From assembly GCF_004210375.1 (NCBI RefSeq), contig NC_134831.1, forward strand, positions 45,480,035-45,544,034: a DNA stretch of 64,000 bases, in the 5' to 3' direction. Below are positions 10,396 through 22,055 of this stretch, piece by piece; the stretch's first letter is position 1; the number at the start of each line of letters is the position of its first letter. The translations under genes and the position numbers were made by a program. This DNA comes from Tachypleus tridentatus (Eukaryota; Arthropoda; Merostomata; Xiphosura; Limulidae). Below the pieces are notes generated by a model. That model was not told the DNA's origin, did not search any database, and saw only the letters and a program-made list of their open reading frames with translations.

Positions 10396-10929
10396 AATAT
10401 TCACTCGAAGCTCGCTTAATTATATATGTTGTATATCCTTTAACAAACATAACTACGCACGCGAGATAAGTCTTATGGATTAATACGTATCTGGTGTTTC
10501 AGAAGTGGTCAATACGCTTCTATACTTTTCTTCTTTAGAAATCCGTGACAATTTTCAATGTTAGCTTAAAACGATTTCCAAGATTTTCACGATCTCAGTT
10601 TAATTTCACTTTTGTGTGCAGTAGATGTTCCTGTGGTTCTCAATTTACGGAATTACGGCCTGTCATGTTTCACGCACACACGTTATGGTATGATAGAACG
10701 AATATTGTCAGCTGAAACCAAAAGTTTTATTCCCTTTTTGTGTCTAAGTAATTCGTCTTTAGCACTGAATTCAAAAGTAAGTTTGAGGAAGTGCAGTTCT
10801 TCCTTCCTATTAGTCAGTCGTTTTATCCTGGCAAATTTATTGTAAAAGTAGAATGAAATCTCACTGACATCAAATTCACCAGATGGCAGCCTTTATGTCT
10901 TTCTTCTGTCGCATGTCAATAAAGATGTA
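10396..10929. other. Intergenic, nothing recognised
   Basis: A 77-codon open frame at 10612-10845 has no recognisable motif. Confidence 0.5.
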
Positions 10930-11090
10930 TTTTTTTCGTATGTCGGAAATGGTTTCTTTTTCTTTTTCGTATGTCGGTTAATAGTGTCGTTTTTCGTATG
11001 TTAGTAATAATGTTATCTTTCCTATGTATGTATTGATGTCCTTTTTCGCATGTAGTTGATGGCGTGTTTTGTTTCGTATGCCGGCCGGTG
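10930..11090. repeat. Irregular minisatellite, ~26-31-bp unit, six copies
   Basis: The phrase TTTTTCGTATGTCGG recurs at about 10936, 10967, 10994, 11020, 11046 and 11074, each followed by a G/A/T-rich spacer ending in TGTC or TGT. Units are 26 to 31 bp and partly degraded. Confidence 0.75.
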
Positions 11091-12104
11091 TGATTACAAC
11101 ATATAAACTAAAAACTGTCGCTTCTCTCATTCCATTAAACACAAAATATATCAGAATACACTTTATTTAATAGAAGATTGAAGTGATAGTGACTAAAGGT
11201 TTAAATATCATCAACAAATTTAGGAAACATAATACCGAAAGCAATAGAATAGAGATGAAACTTTGGATCTTCTTTCGTATTAATGTTGAATCGTTCTCAG
11301 TAAATATCGTATGCAATACCCTTGTATTACACAGTAATATACAAGTTAGATCTGTTACCTAACGACCATTAAAATCACGTGCAGCACATTAATCCGGGAA
11401 TTAATTTTTTTTTATCAATAAGTAGTTCGTAATTATGTTTGCTATATCAAATTAATAAATTTAACAAGACGTTTTGCATAAAAGAGCAAAAACCAGTACA
11501 TATATCGTGACATTAGATGTTACAACAAATTAATATAAATGGTTATTTTTAATTTATTATCTTGAAAATAATACTTTTCTCAACCATTGATAAAATTGAA
11601 GAAGTTTTCTGTTTTTTTCTTTTCCAGTTTTGCTCATATCAGCACATAAAATATAAATATTACCTGAATTATTATACTAAACATCTACTTAGAAAATGAG
11701 ACCAAGATAGAAACTTTGCAATACTAACATAACAAGAGAAATATTTCATGATTATATGCTTCGTACAACTTGGCTGTTATTCAAAGGCATGTTATGACTT
11801 TTGTTTTAAAACATTTCACTCGTTGGTTTTTTATTATTTCAGATTATTTTGTTCTATTATCAATTATTTCGCTGATTGATTTTATTCTTTGAATATTTTT
11901 CTGATTGTTCTGCTATTTTTGGGGTTTTCTTAATATTCTATCGGTTGTTTAAGTATCCATTTTGAAAGTACTTGCAAACTTGTTGATTTCAAGAATGTTG
12001 AAAGCTTCTGTCTCCACTGTAACATCGAGCCAGAGTTTTCCCGAACAAACTAGAAGAGGTAGAACATTTGGAACTTTATTTGTTGAATTATAAACTTAAC
12101 AAAG
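11091..12104. other. AT-rich intergenic DNA, nothing recognised
   Basis: Long A/T-rich stretch without a supported gene or repeat. Confidence 0.55.
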
Positions 12105-12225
12105 AATGTGTGTGTGTTTTCTCATAGCAAAAGCCACATCGGACTAACTGCTGAGCCTACCGACGGGACTCGAACCCCTTATTTTAACGTTATAAGTGCG
12201 TAGACTTACTGCTGTACTAGCGGGT
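12105..12225 (-). repeat. tRNA-SINE family C copy
   Basis: The reverse strand gives a head like CCCGCTAGTACAGCAGTAAG (A box), a B box as GGGGTTCGAGTCCC, then a 3' block ATGTGGCTTTTGCTATGAGA ending in an ACACAC tail. Close relatives are at 26430 and 52714. Confidence 0.8.
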
Positions 12226-12529
12226 TTTTATTTTACAAACAAACAAGTTGATTTAAATTATCATTAAAATTTGACTGAATTTCTTAAATAAACTGTATAT
12301 TAAAATTTAAAACACTTAAGCATTCTTTTCTCTATGAATTTGTAAGGATTTCATACAGTACAGAAATTCTAAGTAAAAAATGTATAAGAAAAAAGAAAAA
12401 CAAACTAAAAAGACCTCCTTTCATCGACGAATGCAATATTTTTATGCCACACAATCCCAACATGGTCAATTCTGACACTAGAAAACTCATGAAAACCATA
12501 GAAAAATCGAAAACTCTCTATATAACTTC
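12226..12529. other. Intergenic, nothing recognised
   Basis: AT-rich sequence. Confidence 0.5.
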
Positions 12530-12859
12530 TTGGGATCTGCAATAAGGTACCTTTGTATCAAATCCCAGGTGAGTTAGTTTACATATGCAAGAATGATTCA
12601 TGAAAATCTCAAACTGCGCTTTCCTCACTGAAAAATTGAGCAAAATACAATAATTCCCGAATTGCCTGTTTTTATTTGGGACCTGTGATTAGCATATTTG
12701 GCAAATACTGTGCAAATTGGTTTAAACAAGGCTAAGCAAAATTCCAAAACCCTTAACATTATAGGTTTACTTAGCTTTTTGAACCCCGTAAAATGACCGA
12801 AATTAGGAATATTCCAGTTTATGTATATATATTTACATAAGAAATATGGGATATGCCCA

Positions 12860-12901
<42 letters not shown>

Positions 12902-13400
12902 ACATATCGAACCAATACAAAAAATATCTTTGTATCAACTTTCATGTAAATTGATCGAAATACAGCGGAGTAATTGTTAAAAAGTCTAAAATTATGCTTT
13001 TCGTACCATACCACCATTTTTGTTTGCCAATGTATGGGATGTGCACAAAATATCTTTGTGGCAAATCTCATGTAAATTTGCCAAAATACATGCGAGTAAC
13101 TTACCCGAAATCCTTAAATAATACCTTTTTTGGTGAATTCTAACCACTCTAAAAAGTCTCAATTTAGACAAATCCAACTTTTTAAAGCCAATGTGGCTGA
13201 CACATGAAAATGTATAATTATCCTACATTTCATCGTGATTACTGTATGATCGCACAAAAGCCCAAAATATGCATTTTTGGGTTGTTTTTTATCTTTACCC
13301 CAATAATATCCTTACAAATCTTAAATTAAAAAAAATGACAAAGACATTTTGAGGTATTGGACAAATGTATCACTCTACCAAGTTTCAATTCAATCTTCCC
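12530..13400. repeat. Diverged long-period repeat region with (AT)n(GT)n microsatellite
   Basis: The phrase 'ATATCTTTGT(A/G)(T/G)CAA...TCATGTAAATT(G/T)' followed by 'GAGTAA' recurs at 12924 and 13050 (126 bp apart). Weaker echoes occur near 12548 and 13366. A compound (AT)n(GT)n run lies at 12859-12901. A minus-strand frame (13071-12625) runs through it and repeats the peptide pattern IYM(K/R).(D/A)TKIF, so the region may be an old coding repeat. I cannot assign it to a family. Confidence 0.45.
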
Positions 13401-13412
13401 AGGAACATAAGA

Positions 13413-13707
13413 TTGTTTGTTTGTTTGTTTGTTTGTTTTGAATTTTGCGCAAAGCTACTCGGGGGCTGTCTGTGCTAGCCGTCCCTAATTTAGCAGTGTA
13501 AGACTACAGGGAAGGCAGCTAGTCATCAACACCCACCGCCAACTCTTGGACTACTCTTTTACCAATGAATAGTGGGATTGACTGTCACTTTATAACGCTC
13601 CCACGGCTGAAAGGGCGAGCATGTTTGGTGCAACCGGGATTCGAGCCCGCGAATCGAACCTCAGATTACGAGTCGAACGCCTTAACCTACCTGGCCCTGT
13701 CGGACCA
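13413..13707 (-). repeat. tRNA-SINE family A, full length, with 12-bp TSD
   Basis: A complete family A copy: (TTTG)n tail at 13413, tRNA-like head ending about 13707. The duplicated target is AGGAACATAAGA (13401-13412) and AGGAACGTAAGA (13708-13719). The single mismatch is a CpG/CpA difference. Minus-strand frame 13835-13590 is read-through of this repeat. Confidence 0.9.
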
Positions 13708-13835
13708 AGGAACGTAAGAATGGCGTTCGATTGAAAAGTGCTTGAAAGAAACATAATATCGGTTCCATAAATTTTAATCCTAACAAAACGGGTAACAAGT
13801 AAATCTAAAGTAACACTTCTCAACAAAATACGCAT

Positions 13836-14076
13836 GACTAGGATGCTAGACTCGTAATTTGAAGGTCGCGGGTTTGAATCCTCTTCTCACCAAACATGTT
13901 CTCTCTTTCAATCGCTGATGCGATATAATGTGACAGTCAATCATATGATTCCTTGGCAAAAAACAGCCCAAGAGTTGGTGGTGGGTGGTGATGACTAATT
14001 GCCTTCCCTCTACCCTTACTTTGGGACAAGAAGCTTAGATTGTCCTCATGCGGCTTTGCGCGAAGAAATAATTTGA
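13836..14076 (+). repeat. tRNA-SINE family A, head truncated or diverged
   Basis: Starts in the anticodon-arm region (CTAGACTCGTAATTTGAAGG), then a B box (GGGTTTGAATCC) and the family A body, ending in GCTTTGCGCGAAGAAATA. It lies 130 bp from the previous copy in opposite orientation. Confidence 0.85.
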
Positions 14077-14775
14077 TATGAATTAAAAAAAATAAGTCAT
14101 CTAATTTAGCAATAGTGCAGACCATGTTTTTTTCAAATACATCTGTATTGATTTTAAAACCGTTGAAATGATGGTTGGCATAATACATATAAAGCATATG
14201 AAGTAAATAATATCTTAAAATGTTATTAGTTATTTTCTCTATGATTACAGGACCTGTATATAGTTACATGTACTTGTTTCACCCATTGTTCTTCCACTTC
14301 AATGTTGTCAGTTACACGAACAGTGTCTGTAATTAAACATACTATCACCTTTTAATAAATGTCAAGCTCTGTATTCTACAAATTGTACATATTAAATATA
14401 TTTAGTTCTACTTGTATTTGATCCCGTGTGTGTTAGGGTTGCATCGTTACGGACCATAACATGACCATTCATGCCGTATTGGTTTGGGACCAACAGGTTA
14501 CCATGCGCCATGCAAGGTAAATTTGCAAGTACAATGGGAGGGAGACGCAAAATGCTGCTAAGAAACTCTGCAAACGGATAGATTTCGTGTAGGCCCTTAG
14601 AAAGGTTAAGAAATAAAATAAATAGGAATATCTGATGTGAAGATAGAATAGAAAGAAGCATACCAGACAAACCCTTATGTGATAATACGTACTTCACTAA
14701 AACTATTAATAATTATAAAACATTTATAAAGAGGACAATCTCACGGCTTCAGTTTGTGCCAAGTGACACCAGCTC
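14077..14775. other. Intergenic, nothing recognised
   Basis: The minus-strand open frame 14697-14392 has no recognisable motif. Confidence 0.5.
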
Positions 14776-14962
14776 TATTGATTCTAAAATTTCTTGTGAT
14801 TGAAGCCACTATAAAAATGTGACAAAAATACGTTACTCGTAATTTGAAGGTCGCGGGTTCGAATCCCTTCCCCACTAAACATGCTCTCTCTTTCAGTCGT
14901 TGAGGCGATATGACTATATTTGGTTCTAAAATTTTCTTGTGATTGAAGCCACCATGAAAATG
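14776..14962. repeat. 46-bp imperfect direct repeats flanking a SINE fragment
   Basis: 'TATTGATTCTAAAATTTCTT...GATTGAAGCCACTATAAAAATG' (14776-14819) recurs as 'TATTTGGTTCTAAAATTTTC...GATTGAAGCCACCATGAAAATG' (14917-14962). Between them lies a family A SINE piece (14829-14914). Confidence 0.8.
14829..14914 (+). repeat. tRNA-SINE family A fragment
   Basis: Contains TTACTCGTAATTTGAAGG, the B box GGGTTCGAATCCC and 'AAACATGCTCTCTCTTTCAG' up to the GCGATATGA region. The 3' two-thirds is missing. Confidence 0.85.
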
Positions 14963-15870
14963 CTTACGAGGTGCCCATATTTGCGCCAAGGTTTATTGGT
15001 CATTTCTTCTGAAATGTACACTTAGGCCTACATGTACTATAAGGCCAACGATATTTATATTGTACCTGTTTAACAACTGTCTTAAGCCTTAAAATGGCAG
15101 AGTCCAAGAAGTTCCATTTTACACAAAGAGATCTAAAAACTGTTCACACTCATTTATTTCGCATCAAAAATCAGGATTTTTTTTTTAAAGTAACCAGATA
15201 CTTTTCTGCTAAAATATAGATAAATATTGTAGATCTATGTTTACAACATTTTATACACAACACAATTCAAAAGAATATTATTCTCGAAAATACATTCAGA
15301 GCAAATTATTTTTAATGAAGAAAAAAATAAAAACCGTAATACTAATAAGAACATTTGTTGTGCTGCTAGTGTGTCTCAACTCAACAGTCCATTCTACAAT
15401 ATATTTTCATTCCATCAGATGTACTTTAATGTTGACAGCTTAACAAATGATTACTAATCAAGTCAAAACTACATGCGACTTTTAACGTACATCGTGACAC
15501 CAAAACCTCTGCCCTTTACCTGCTTATAGATAACCCTCGTGAGATTTCCCGTATTAATAGACTAGACGAAGAGAGACACGTGTATTTCAGTACTTTGTTG
15601 AAAAGTTCTCTGTTTTATTTTGGTAGAAGTGTTAACACCCTACCAGCCGTCCTGAGATACATTTTTACTTCAAGTGAGTTTCTCGTCATCAGGAATAACG
15701 GAGACACGGCTGGCGTGACTAAAGTATTCTAGGCGTTTGGTATATTGGTTTCAACAACCAAATTTTAATGTTAGCGTAAAAGACATAAAAATCATGACAT
15801 TTTTAATTTATAGTCAACTATTTTAATGACGCTAAAAATCGCACTAATTGTATTATTTCTAACGTCAGCT
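14963..15870. other. AT-rich intergenic DNA
   Basis: The plus-strand frame 15237-15443 starts with a hydrophobic stretch but has no family resemblance and is probably chance. Confidence 0.5.
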
Positions 15871-15983
15871 GTTGTTTGTTATTAAGCCAAAGCTACACAT
15901 CTGTGCTACACCCACCACGGATATCAAAACCCGGTTTCCAGCAGTATAAATATGCAGATATACTGCAGTGCCACAGAGGGGCT
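15871..15983 (-). repeat. tRNA-SINE family B copy
   Basis: Plus strand: GTTGTTTGTTATTAAGCCAA, AGCTACAC, 'CCCACCACGGATATCAAAAC' (reverse of the B-box region) and 'TGCAGTGCCACAGAGGGGC' (reverse of the head). Confidence 0.85.
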
Positions 15984-16257
15984 CTAAAGTGAGAACTACC
16001 TTGACATAGGCGGTCTAAACAACTTATTGGACAAACTGCGCAATTCCCTGGGACCCCACACATAGGAGACCCCCCAGTGCTATGCCTTTTAATAAACCTC
16101 TAAGTTTTCTTATCATTATAGGGCACCATTAATCGAATTCTTCTCGAGGGTTCAGAATGGCTAATACCGCCCCTGCACCTTGCCAAATAAAAATACACTA
16201 AAATATACCTTATGGTTAACTGCATTCAGAGTGATTATTCCTAAGATAATATATCCC

Positions 16258-16472
16258 AGCCACACCAAACATGCTCGCTCTTTCAGTCGTGGGAGCGTTA
16301 TAATGGTTACGATCAATCCCACTCTTCGTTGGTAAAAGAATAGCTCAAGAGTTGGTAGTGGGTGGTGATGACTAAGCTGCCTTCCCTCTAGTCTTACACT
16401 GCTAAATTAGGGACGGCTAGTGCAGATAGCCTTCATGGAGCTTTGCGTAAAATTCAAAAACCAAACCAAACC
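16258..16472 (+). repeat. tRNA-SINE family A, 5'-truncated
   Basis: Begins just after the B box (CACACCAAACATGCTCGCTC) and keeps the whole body and the AAACC tail. 5' truncation is typical of target-primed insertion. Confidence 0.88.
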
Positions 16473-16633
16473 TAAGATAATAAAAATGTAGCTTCATAAA
16501 AAATTTAATTTGAAGATAATATAACTTAAAAGAAAACTAGTTTGTTTCAAAAATAAATACATTTATATCCACGAAATTAAAAACTCGTAAAGGTGAATTT
16601 CTTAAAATTAACTGTAATTGCTCTGATTAAACT

Positions 16634-16774
16634 GATAATACTCACCTTGTTAAAGAAGCCACACAGTTGGTTAAATAACAGTGATAATAGTCACCTTGTT
16701 AAAGAAGCCACACAGTTGGTTAAATAACAGTGATAATACTCACCTTGCTAAAGAAGCCACACGGTAGGTTAAAT
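16634..16774. repeat. 49-bp minisatellite, three copies
   Basis: Units begin GATAATACTCACCTTGTTAA at 16634, 16683 and 16732. The first two differ at one base. The third is shorter and has four changes. Confidence 0.92.
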
Positions 16775-17282
16775 ATCCGAACAAAACCAAGTAACAACAA
16801 AGACGTATTTTTATGTTTTACCACAAATGTATCTATTCACACTAAAAAACTGCCTTAATGAAAATAGTGCAGTAACAGTTTTTTGTTTGTTTAAAGTTTA
16901 AACAAAAGGTTAGATGTTTATATTAACTGTTTGAAAGTTGACCACGCGAAGATGGTTACTTAATGTGTGTTCATTAATTGATAAATCGTTTCTGATTAAA
17001 CAGTCATGTTTTTTACGTTCATTGATCAAGAATTAAGATGAGTAAATGAGTTTTTTAGTGTTGCAACCCAGGAGTTTAAAAACTATATTTAGTTATTATT
17101 TTATTGTAAGTTACAGCGAAACATCGTAAACAGGTGCAACGTTCCGATCGATCTTGCGATCATTCTGACGTATACAAGTTTTACATAAATCTAAATACTT
17201 ACAACCTACACACCAAAGTACGAAGGGAAGCTATGAACTACTTAACTGACTATAAGACCTGGAATAGTGAAGTTGATTAGAG
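16775..17282. other. Intergenic, nothing recognised
   Basis: AT-rich sequence. Confidence 0.5.
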
Positions 17283-17527
17283 CGCTCAGCTCATACCTGC
17301 AGGGTCGCGGGTTCGAATCCGCGTCACACCAAATATACTTGACCTTTCAGTCATGAGGTATTATAATGTTACGGTCAATCCCACTATTCGTCGGTAAAAG
17401 AGTAGCCCAAGAGTTGGCGGTGGGTAGTGATGACTAGCTGCTTTCCTTCAAGTCTTACACTGCAAAGTTAGATATGGTAAGCACAGATAGCCATCGTGTA
17501 GTTTTGCGCGAAATTCAAAAACAAATA
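17283..17527 (+). repeat. tRNA-SINE family A with altered head
   Basis: The B box and body are clear (GGGTTCGAATCCGCG, 'AAGAGTAGCCCAAGAGTTGG', GTTTTGCGCGAAATTCAAAA). The 5' head differs from other copies (AGCGCTCAGCTCATACCTGC), through divergence or another tRNA source. Confidence 0.85.
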
Positions 17528-18138
17528 TTTGCTATAGGGAAATCTTTTGTAATATGTAGTTAGGAACGCCAGGTAGCTTATAAATGACATGTTAATATTG
17601 ACTTTCCTCTAACGTTTGAAGAAACTGACGGTTTAATTTATTGTACTTTTATAACTTAAAATTAACCACAAAGAACCAAACCGTTGGCTTCTTTAAATAT
17701 TCTGTCTATTTTTTATTAAATCGATAGTCACACGAAGATAAATGGGTTGTAACGACAGTAAAAGTGCTTAGGACTAATTATAATATTTTAAGCTGTACGA
17801 ACCTTGTGACAAACATTGCTAAAAGAAAATTAGCTAACTAATCATTCAGTGCATACAATTTAATCAGAGTACAATCTTTGTTTTGTGACATTTGTATTGT
17901 ATAAATCATATTATGGTTTTGCTTTAACTTAATCTTATCACCAATTATTCTACTACGCTGTACAGCATGAAATGAAATAGTTTAATTAAAACAGTGTAGT
18001 CTACGCATGGTTTAAAAACTGCTTTCGAACCGTCCTTACTATTGTATAACTTATTTTAATATATTTTGATTATAATTATGATATTCGATTTGTTTTTCTT
18101 CGTAAATAATAATAATCAAATGTCATGTTTTAAGAATG
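17528..18138. other. Intergenic, nothing recognised
   Basis: AT-rich sequence. Confidence 0.5.
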
Positions 18139-18260
18139 TTGTTGTTTTGAAGTAAGCACAAAGTTACAGAATGGGCTATCTGCGTTCTGCCCACCACGGG
18201 TATCGAAACCCTGTTTTTAGCCTTGTAAATCCGTAGACATACCGGTGAACCACTGGGAAC
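18139..18260 (-). repeat. tRNA-SINE family B copy
   Basis: Plus strand: GTTGTTGTTTTGAAGTAAGC, 'GGGCTATCTGCG', 'CCCACCACGGGTATCGAAAC' and 'CATACCGGTGAACCACTGGG'. Confidence 0.88.
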
Positions 18261-19286
18261 ATCTTTTATTTTTTAAAAATGATGCTCTGGTTAACTAACA
18301 ATGGTGTAATGGCTTGTTGTCCACATTTATTGGATGATGCATGACATAAAATAATGGTTAGCCAGTGCTATTTGCATATTTATTGAATGCTATAATAAAA
18401 ATTTATGATCAGACATAATGGTATCTACAGATTGAGTAAGCATTAAAGGAAAGCAAGTAGGTAGTTTTGGGGGAAACATTGAAGTCAGAAGGATTCCACC
18501 TAGTGTTACGCAAATGTTACATAATACATAAATAACACTGTCCGAGGGTCCTGTAAGTATTATATAATATTGAAACTAAGCCAACGCTTTCTGGCCACAC
18601 AACTGTTACATTACTGTCACATAGTACACATATTATGCTAAAGTTGGCTAGAACTTTGATGATAGAAGTTCTCTGCTGCTAGAGAACATTTTTCTTTGAG
18701 ATGTTTCATAATATCATAATTCCACAAAATGGAATCAGAGAGAGAGTCTTATGGGAAGAGTAACATCATAGTTCGATAACAAAGGACCTGTTATTATAGA
18801 CGGACGGTGTTACTGAGGTTCGGAAGGCAGACAGTGTTATTAGGGTTTTATTATTTTGTAACACCAGTAGCATAATTTGTTCACATTACACATTCAATAC
18901 ATGTGAAATTTCAGTTTGTAGGCTTAGAAAAAACTAGTTTTTCGACTATTTGAAAACGGATTTTGCTAACATAGATTATGAAATGATGTTTCAGTAGCAT
19001 GTATTATATTTCCACTCACAAATTATACTGATTATATTTTAGGGTATTGTTAATAAATCTTTCAGTATGATTATCAAGCTTATGATTTTACATTCTTGTT
19101 GTAAAGTATACTGTAGAATAAGAAACAGTAAATACGTTAGATTTACAAAATGTGAAAAAATAAACACTTTATTTATAATTAAGTGTCCTTTTAAAATTAT
19201 GATTGAGAACTCGTGATGCATAAAAAAATTGTCAAATTTCACATGGCATGGAGGTTTGTATGGAGGTCTCTATAACCTCCAGATGA
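18261..19286. other. AT-rich intergenic DNA, nothing recognised
   Basis: The minus-strand frame at 19242-19039 is AT-rich and has no motif. Confidence 0.5.
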
Positions 19287-19347
19287 TTATCAATGACTAG
19301 ATCTTTCAGCAGGACAACACTGTAACCCACAATGACCGCAGGACAAA
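19287..19347 (+). pseudogene. Short Tc1-like transposase fragment
   Basis: 'GATCTTTCAGCAGGACAACA ... CACAATG(A)CCGCAGGACAAAG' closely matches the second catalytic region of the Tc1-like element at 6908-6967, in conserved form IFQQDN...HN.RRTK. Only about 60 bp survives. Confidence 0.75.
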
Positions 19348-19502
19348 GATCCAAAGAGAAGTAATAATTAAAGATTAGTTTAAACAATATTTTAACGTAT
19401 TTGAAAATATCAATAAATAATATTAACAGTTAACTGGGTGTTTTGCATTGTTGCAGAGTAACATAGTCAAGTTTGTTTAAAACTTAACTAGTACTGTGGT
19501 GA

Positions 19503-19771
19503 GGCCCAACATAGCCAGGTGGATAAGGCACTCGACTTGTAATCTGAGGGTAGCGGGTTCAAATCCCCGTCACACCAAACATGCTCGCCCTCTCAGCCGT
19601 GGGGGCATTATAATTTGTCGGTCTAGCTCACCATTCGTTGGTAAAACAATAGCCTAAGAGTTGGCGTGGGTGGTGATGACTAGTTGCCTTCCCTCTAGTC
19701 TTACACTGCTAAATTAACGACTGTTAGCGCAGCTAGCCCTTGTGTAGCTTTACGCTAAATTAAAAAACAAA
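19503..19771 (+). repeat. tRNA-SINE family A, near full length
   Basis: Head GGCCCAACATAGCCAGGTGG (A box), CTCGACTTGTAATCTGAGGG, B box GGTTCAAATCCCC, complete body, and end GCTTTACGCTAAATTAAAAA. No target duplication is evident. Confidence 0.9.
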
Positions 19772-20975
19772 GCGTCTGACACATCGAAAATTTTCTCTTT
19801 TAATAATGACGTCAGATAAACTTCTAGTTTCAGATTAAAGAATTACACTGGACAAGAAAAATCTGCTTTTGATCAAAGAATAGTCATTTCAAAAGTCGTA
19901 CAGATAAGAAACATCGTTTTCGAAAATTAAACCACGTCTTGTTCGTTTTGGCCAATTTCCAAACCTTCTATTTCGTGACAGATAATAAACGTATGGTACG
20001 ACGGATTTCATTGTATTTCTTTACAAGTTAAATGTAATTGAACTTCTAGACGTGATGAGTATAAATAGAATTATCAACTCGAGGCAACAGAATCGACTGG
20101 GAAATTCAATGAAAAATTCAGTATACTTCTGAGTCAAAACTTAACGATTCCAATCACGAAAGTTAGACTGGAAACTGGAAAGTAAACGAAATACTTAAGG
20201 TTATGTTATTTAATTTAGAGAAGAAATTTATTAAACTAGAAAGAGACTTTTGATTTTATTTATATTCACTGTTGTATTCTACTCTTGAGTTTAAGAAATA
20301 TTTTATAATAAATGTGGATAAATTCTGAGAAGTTTCTTTTCGAGATGTTCATATATATATACATATTTTAGTGAAAATAAATACACTTTAATGAGGTTAA
20401 ACAGTAAAACAGTCCTACGAAAGTATAGCAAAATTGTCCACTTATAAAATCACACAAAATACATCTAATAAGACAATCTGCCTATAGAACCTTAGTAACA
20501 GTATCTGCCAGTAGTAACAAGCCCGATGATTTCAAACTATGATAGCATTCCTTTCTAATACGCCCCTGGTGCCACTTCATAAAACTATGACATCTCCTAC
20601 CAAACGTGCTTTTTAGCAGCAGCCAATTTCCGTTGTCAAGTGTTATGGCGGCATTACATCTTCCAATCCTCTTGGGTTGTTCATGCACACCATCGCCCTC
20701 TAGTGGTTATTATATAACAATTATGAAACCATACAGTGGCAGCACAATTTGCACATTTTGTAATAATAACGCAACAGTTGCGTAACACTAAGGTGTTTGC
20801 ACAACTTCCACATTACGTAACAGCTGCATAACCCCAGCTAGGTGCATCCTTTTGCACCCAGGGTATCTCTGAGGTAAATTGATATCTTCTACTAAATTGT
20901 GTTGAAACAACAACAAGAGAGAATAGTTTCAAATGATAGCTAAAGCTGAATTTGCACTGGTGAGCAACATGAAAT
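19772..20975. other. Intergenic; one unassigned small frame
   Basis: 20688-20482 on the minus strand is a 68-codon frame starting MHEQPKRIGRCN in a patch of slightly higher GC. I do not recognise a family and would not call it a gene. Confidence 0.45.
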
Positions 20976-21240
20976 GATAACTAACCAGTTTTGTTTCCTC
21001 CACTAACATGAAAAGATAGCTAACCAGTTTTGTTACGTCCAATCACGTAGGAAGATAACTAACAAGTCTTATTACGTCCACTGATAGAAAAAGATAACTA
21101 ACCAGTTTCGTTACATCCACTAACATAAAAATATAACTAACAAGTTTTATTTCTTCCACTAACATGAGAATATAACTTAAAAGTATTATTATATCCAGTG
21201 ATATCCAACAAAACTAACCAGTTTCGTTACATCTTTTGAT
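20976..21240. repeat. 39-bp minisatellite, about seven copies
   Basis: Units of exactly 39 bp, GATAACTAACCAGTTTTGTT + ACGTCCACTAACATGAAAA, start at 20976, 21015, 21054, 21093, 21132, 21171 and 21210, with increasing divergence toward the end. Confidence 0.92.
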
Positions 21241-21839
21241 CAGAAGCTGAAAATAAACATGGTGACAGCATTCTAAATTGTCCGATTGAAATATGACAAA
21301 ATTAAGAGAGCAGTGTTTCGGCTGAGCGACTTTTTATCGAATGTGCTTGTATAAAAATATAATAAGCTAGTGAAGACGTCGTAAAGAGTTATTACAAAAT
21401 CAGTACAAAAAAAATAAGGCATATCAAAGCAATGCAGAAAGCGTGTTATAAACCGAAAATATCAATGAATTATTCAAATCGCTGCAAGAAAAACAACAAC
21501 TATATAGTTAATATTCTAATCTAATGACGTTTATAGGGACATAGACTTAAACAGATTCCTCTTACAGTGATGATAATCAGTTTTGCATTTTAACATATTA
21601 TTGTGTTGTAAATTAATACTCGCAGTGTTTGAAAATTGTGTGTAATATAAAATCTTACCTGCAGGAACAAAAATTATTATTGAAAGAAAGAGAGTTAGTT
21701 CCGAACATCAAAGGGCAACAAGGAGCTTAATAACAACATTTTTAGTGATGCATGAGTTAAACAAGAACATTTATCGTGTTATATATCTAGATTTCAAAAG
21801 CTAATAATCAATCCAGAAATTCAGAGCAAAATAAAACTT
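21241..21839. other. Intergenic; a stray minisatellite-like unit
   Basis: 'GAGTTAAACAAGAACATTTA' near 21754 matches the 46-bp unit that follows at 21871. Otherwise AT-rich and featureless. Confidence 0.5.
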
Positions 21840-22055
21840 TCATTCTTTGTTGTACATCCAGTATTGAATAGTTAAACAAGAACAATTGTTTACTGTTATA
21901 CATCCAGTGACGAGAAGTTAAACAAGAACATTTGTTTATTGTTATACATTCAGTGACGAAGAGTTGAACAAGAACATTTGTTTATTGTTATACATCCAGT
22001 GATGAAGAGTTAAACTCGAAAAGATGATTGATATTGAACATCCACTGATTGATAC
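21840..22055. repeat. 46-bp minisatellite, about four copies
   Basis: GTTAAACAAGAACATTTGTT + TATTGTTATACATCCAGTGACGAAGA repeats at 21871, 21917, 21963 and 22009, with partial units on each side. Confidence 0.9.

Noticed and set aside
20482-20688. Small minus-strand frame MHEQPKRIGRCN...
   Set aside because: No family resemblance, no splice sites in suitable positions, and the length is expected by chance in this much sequence.
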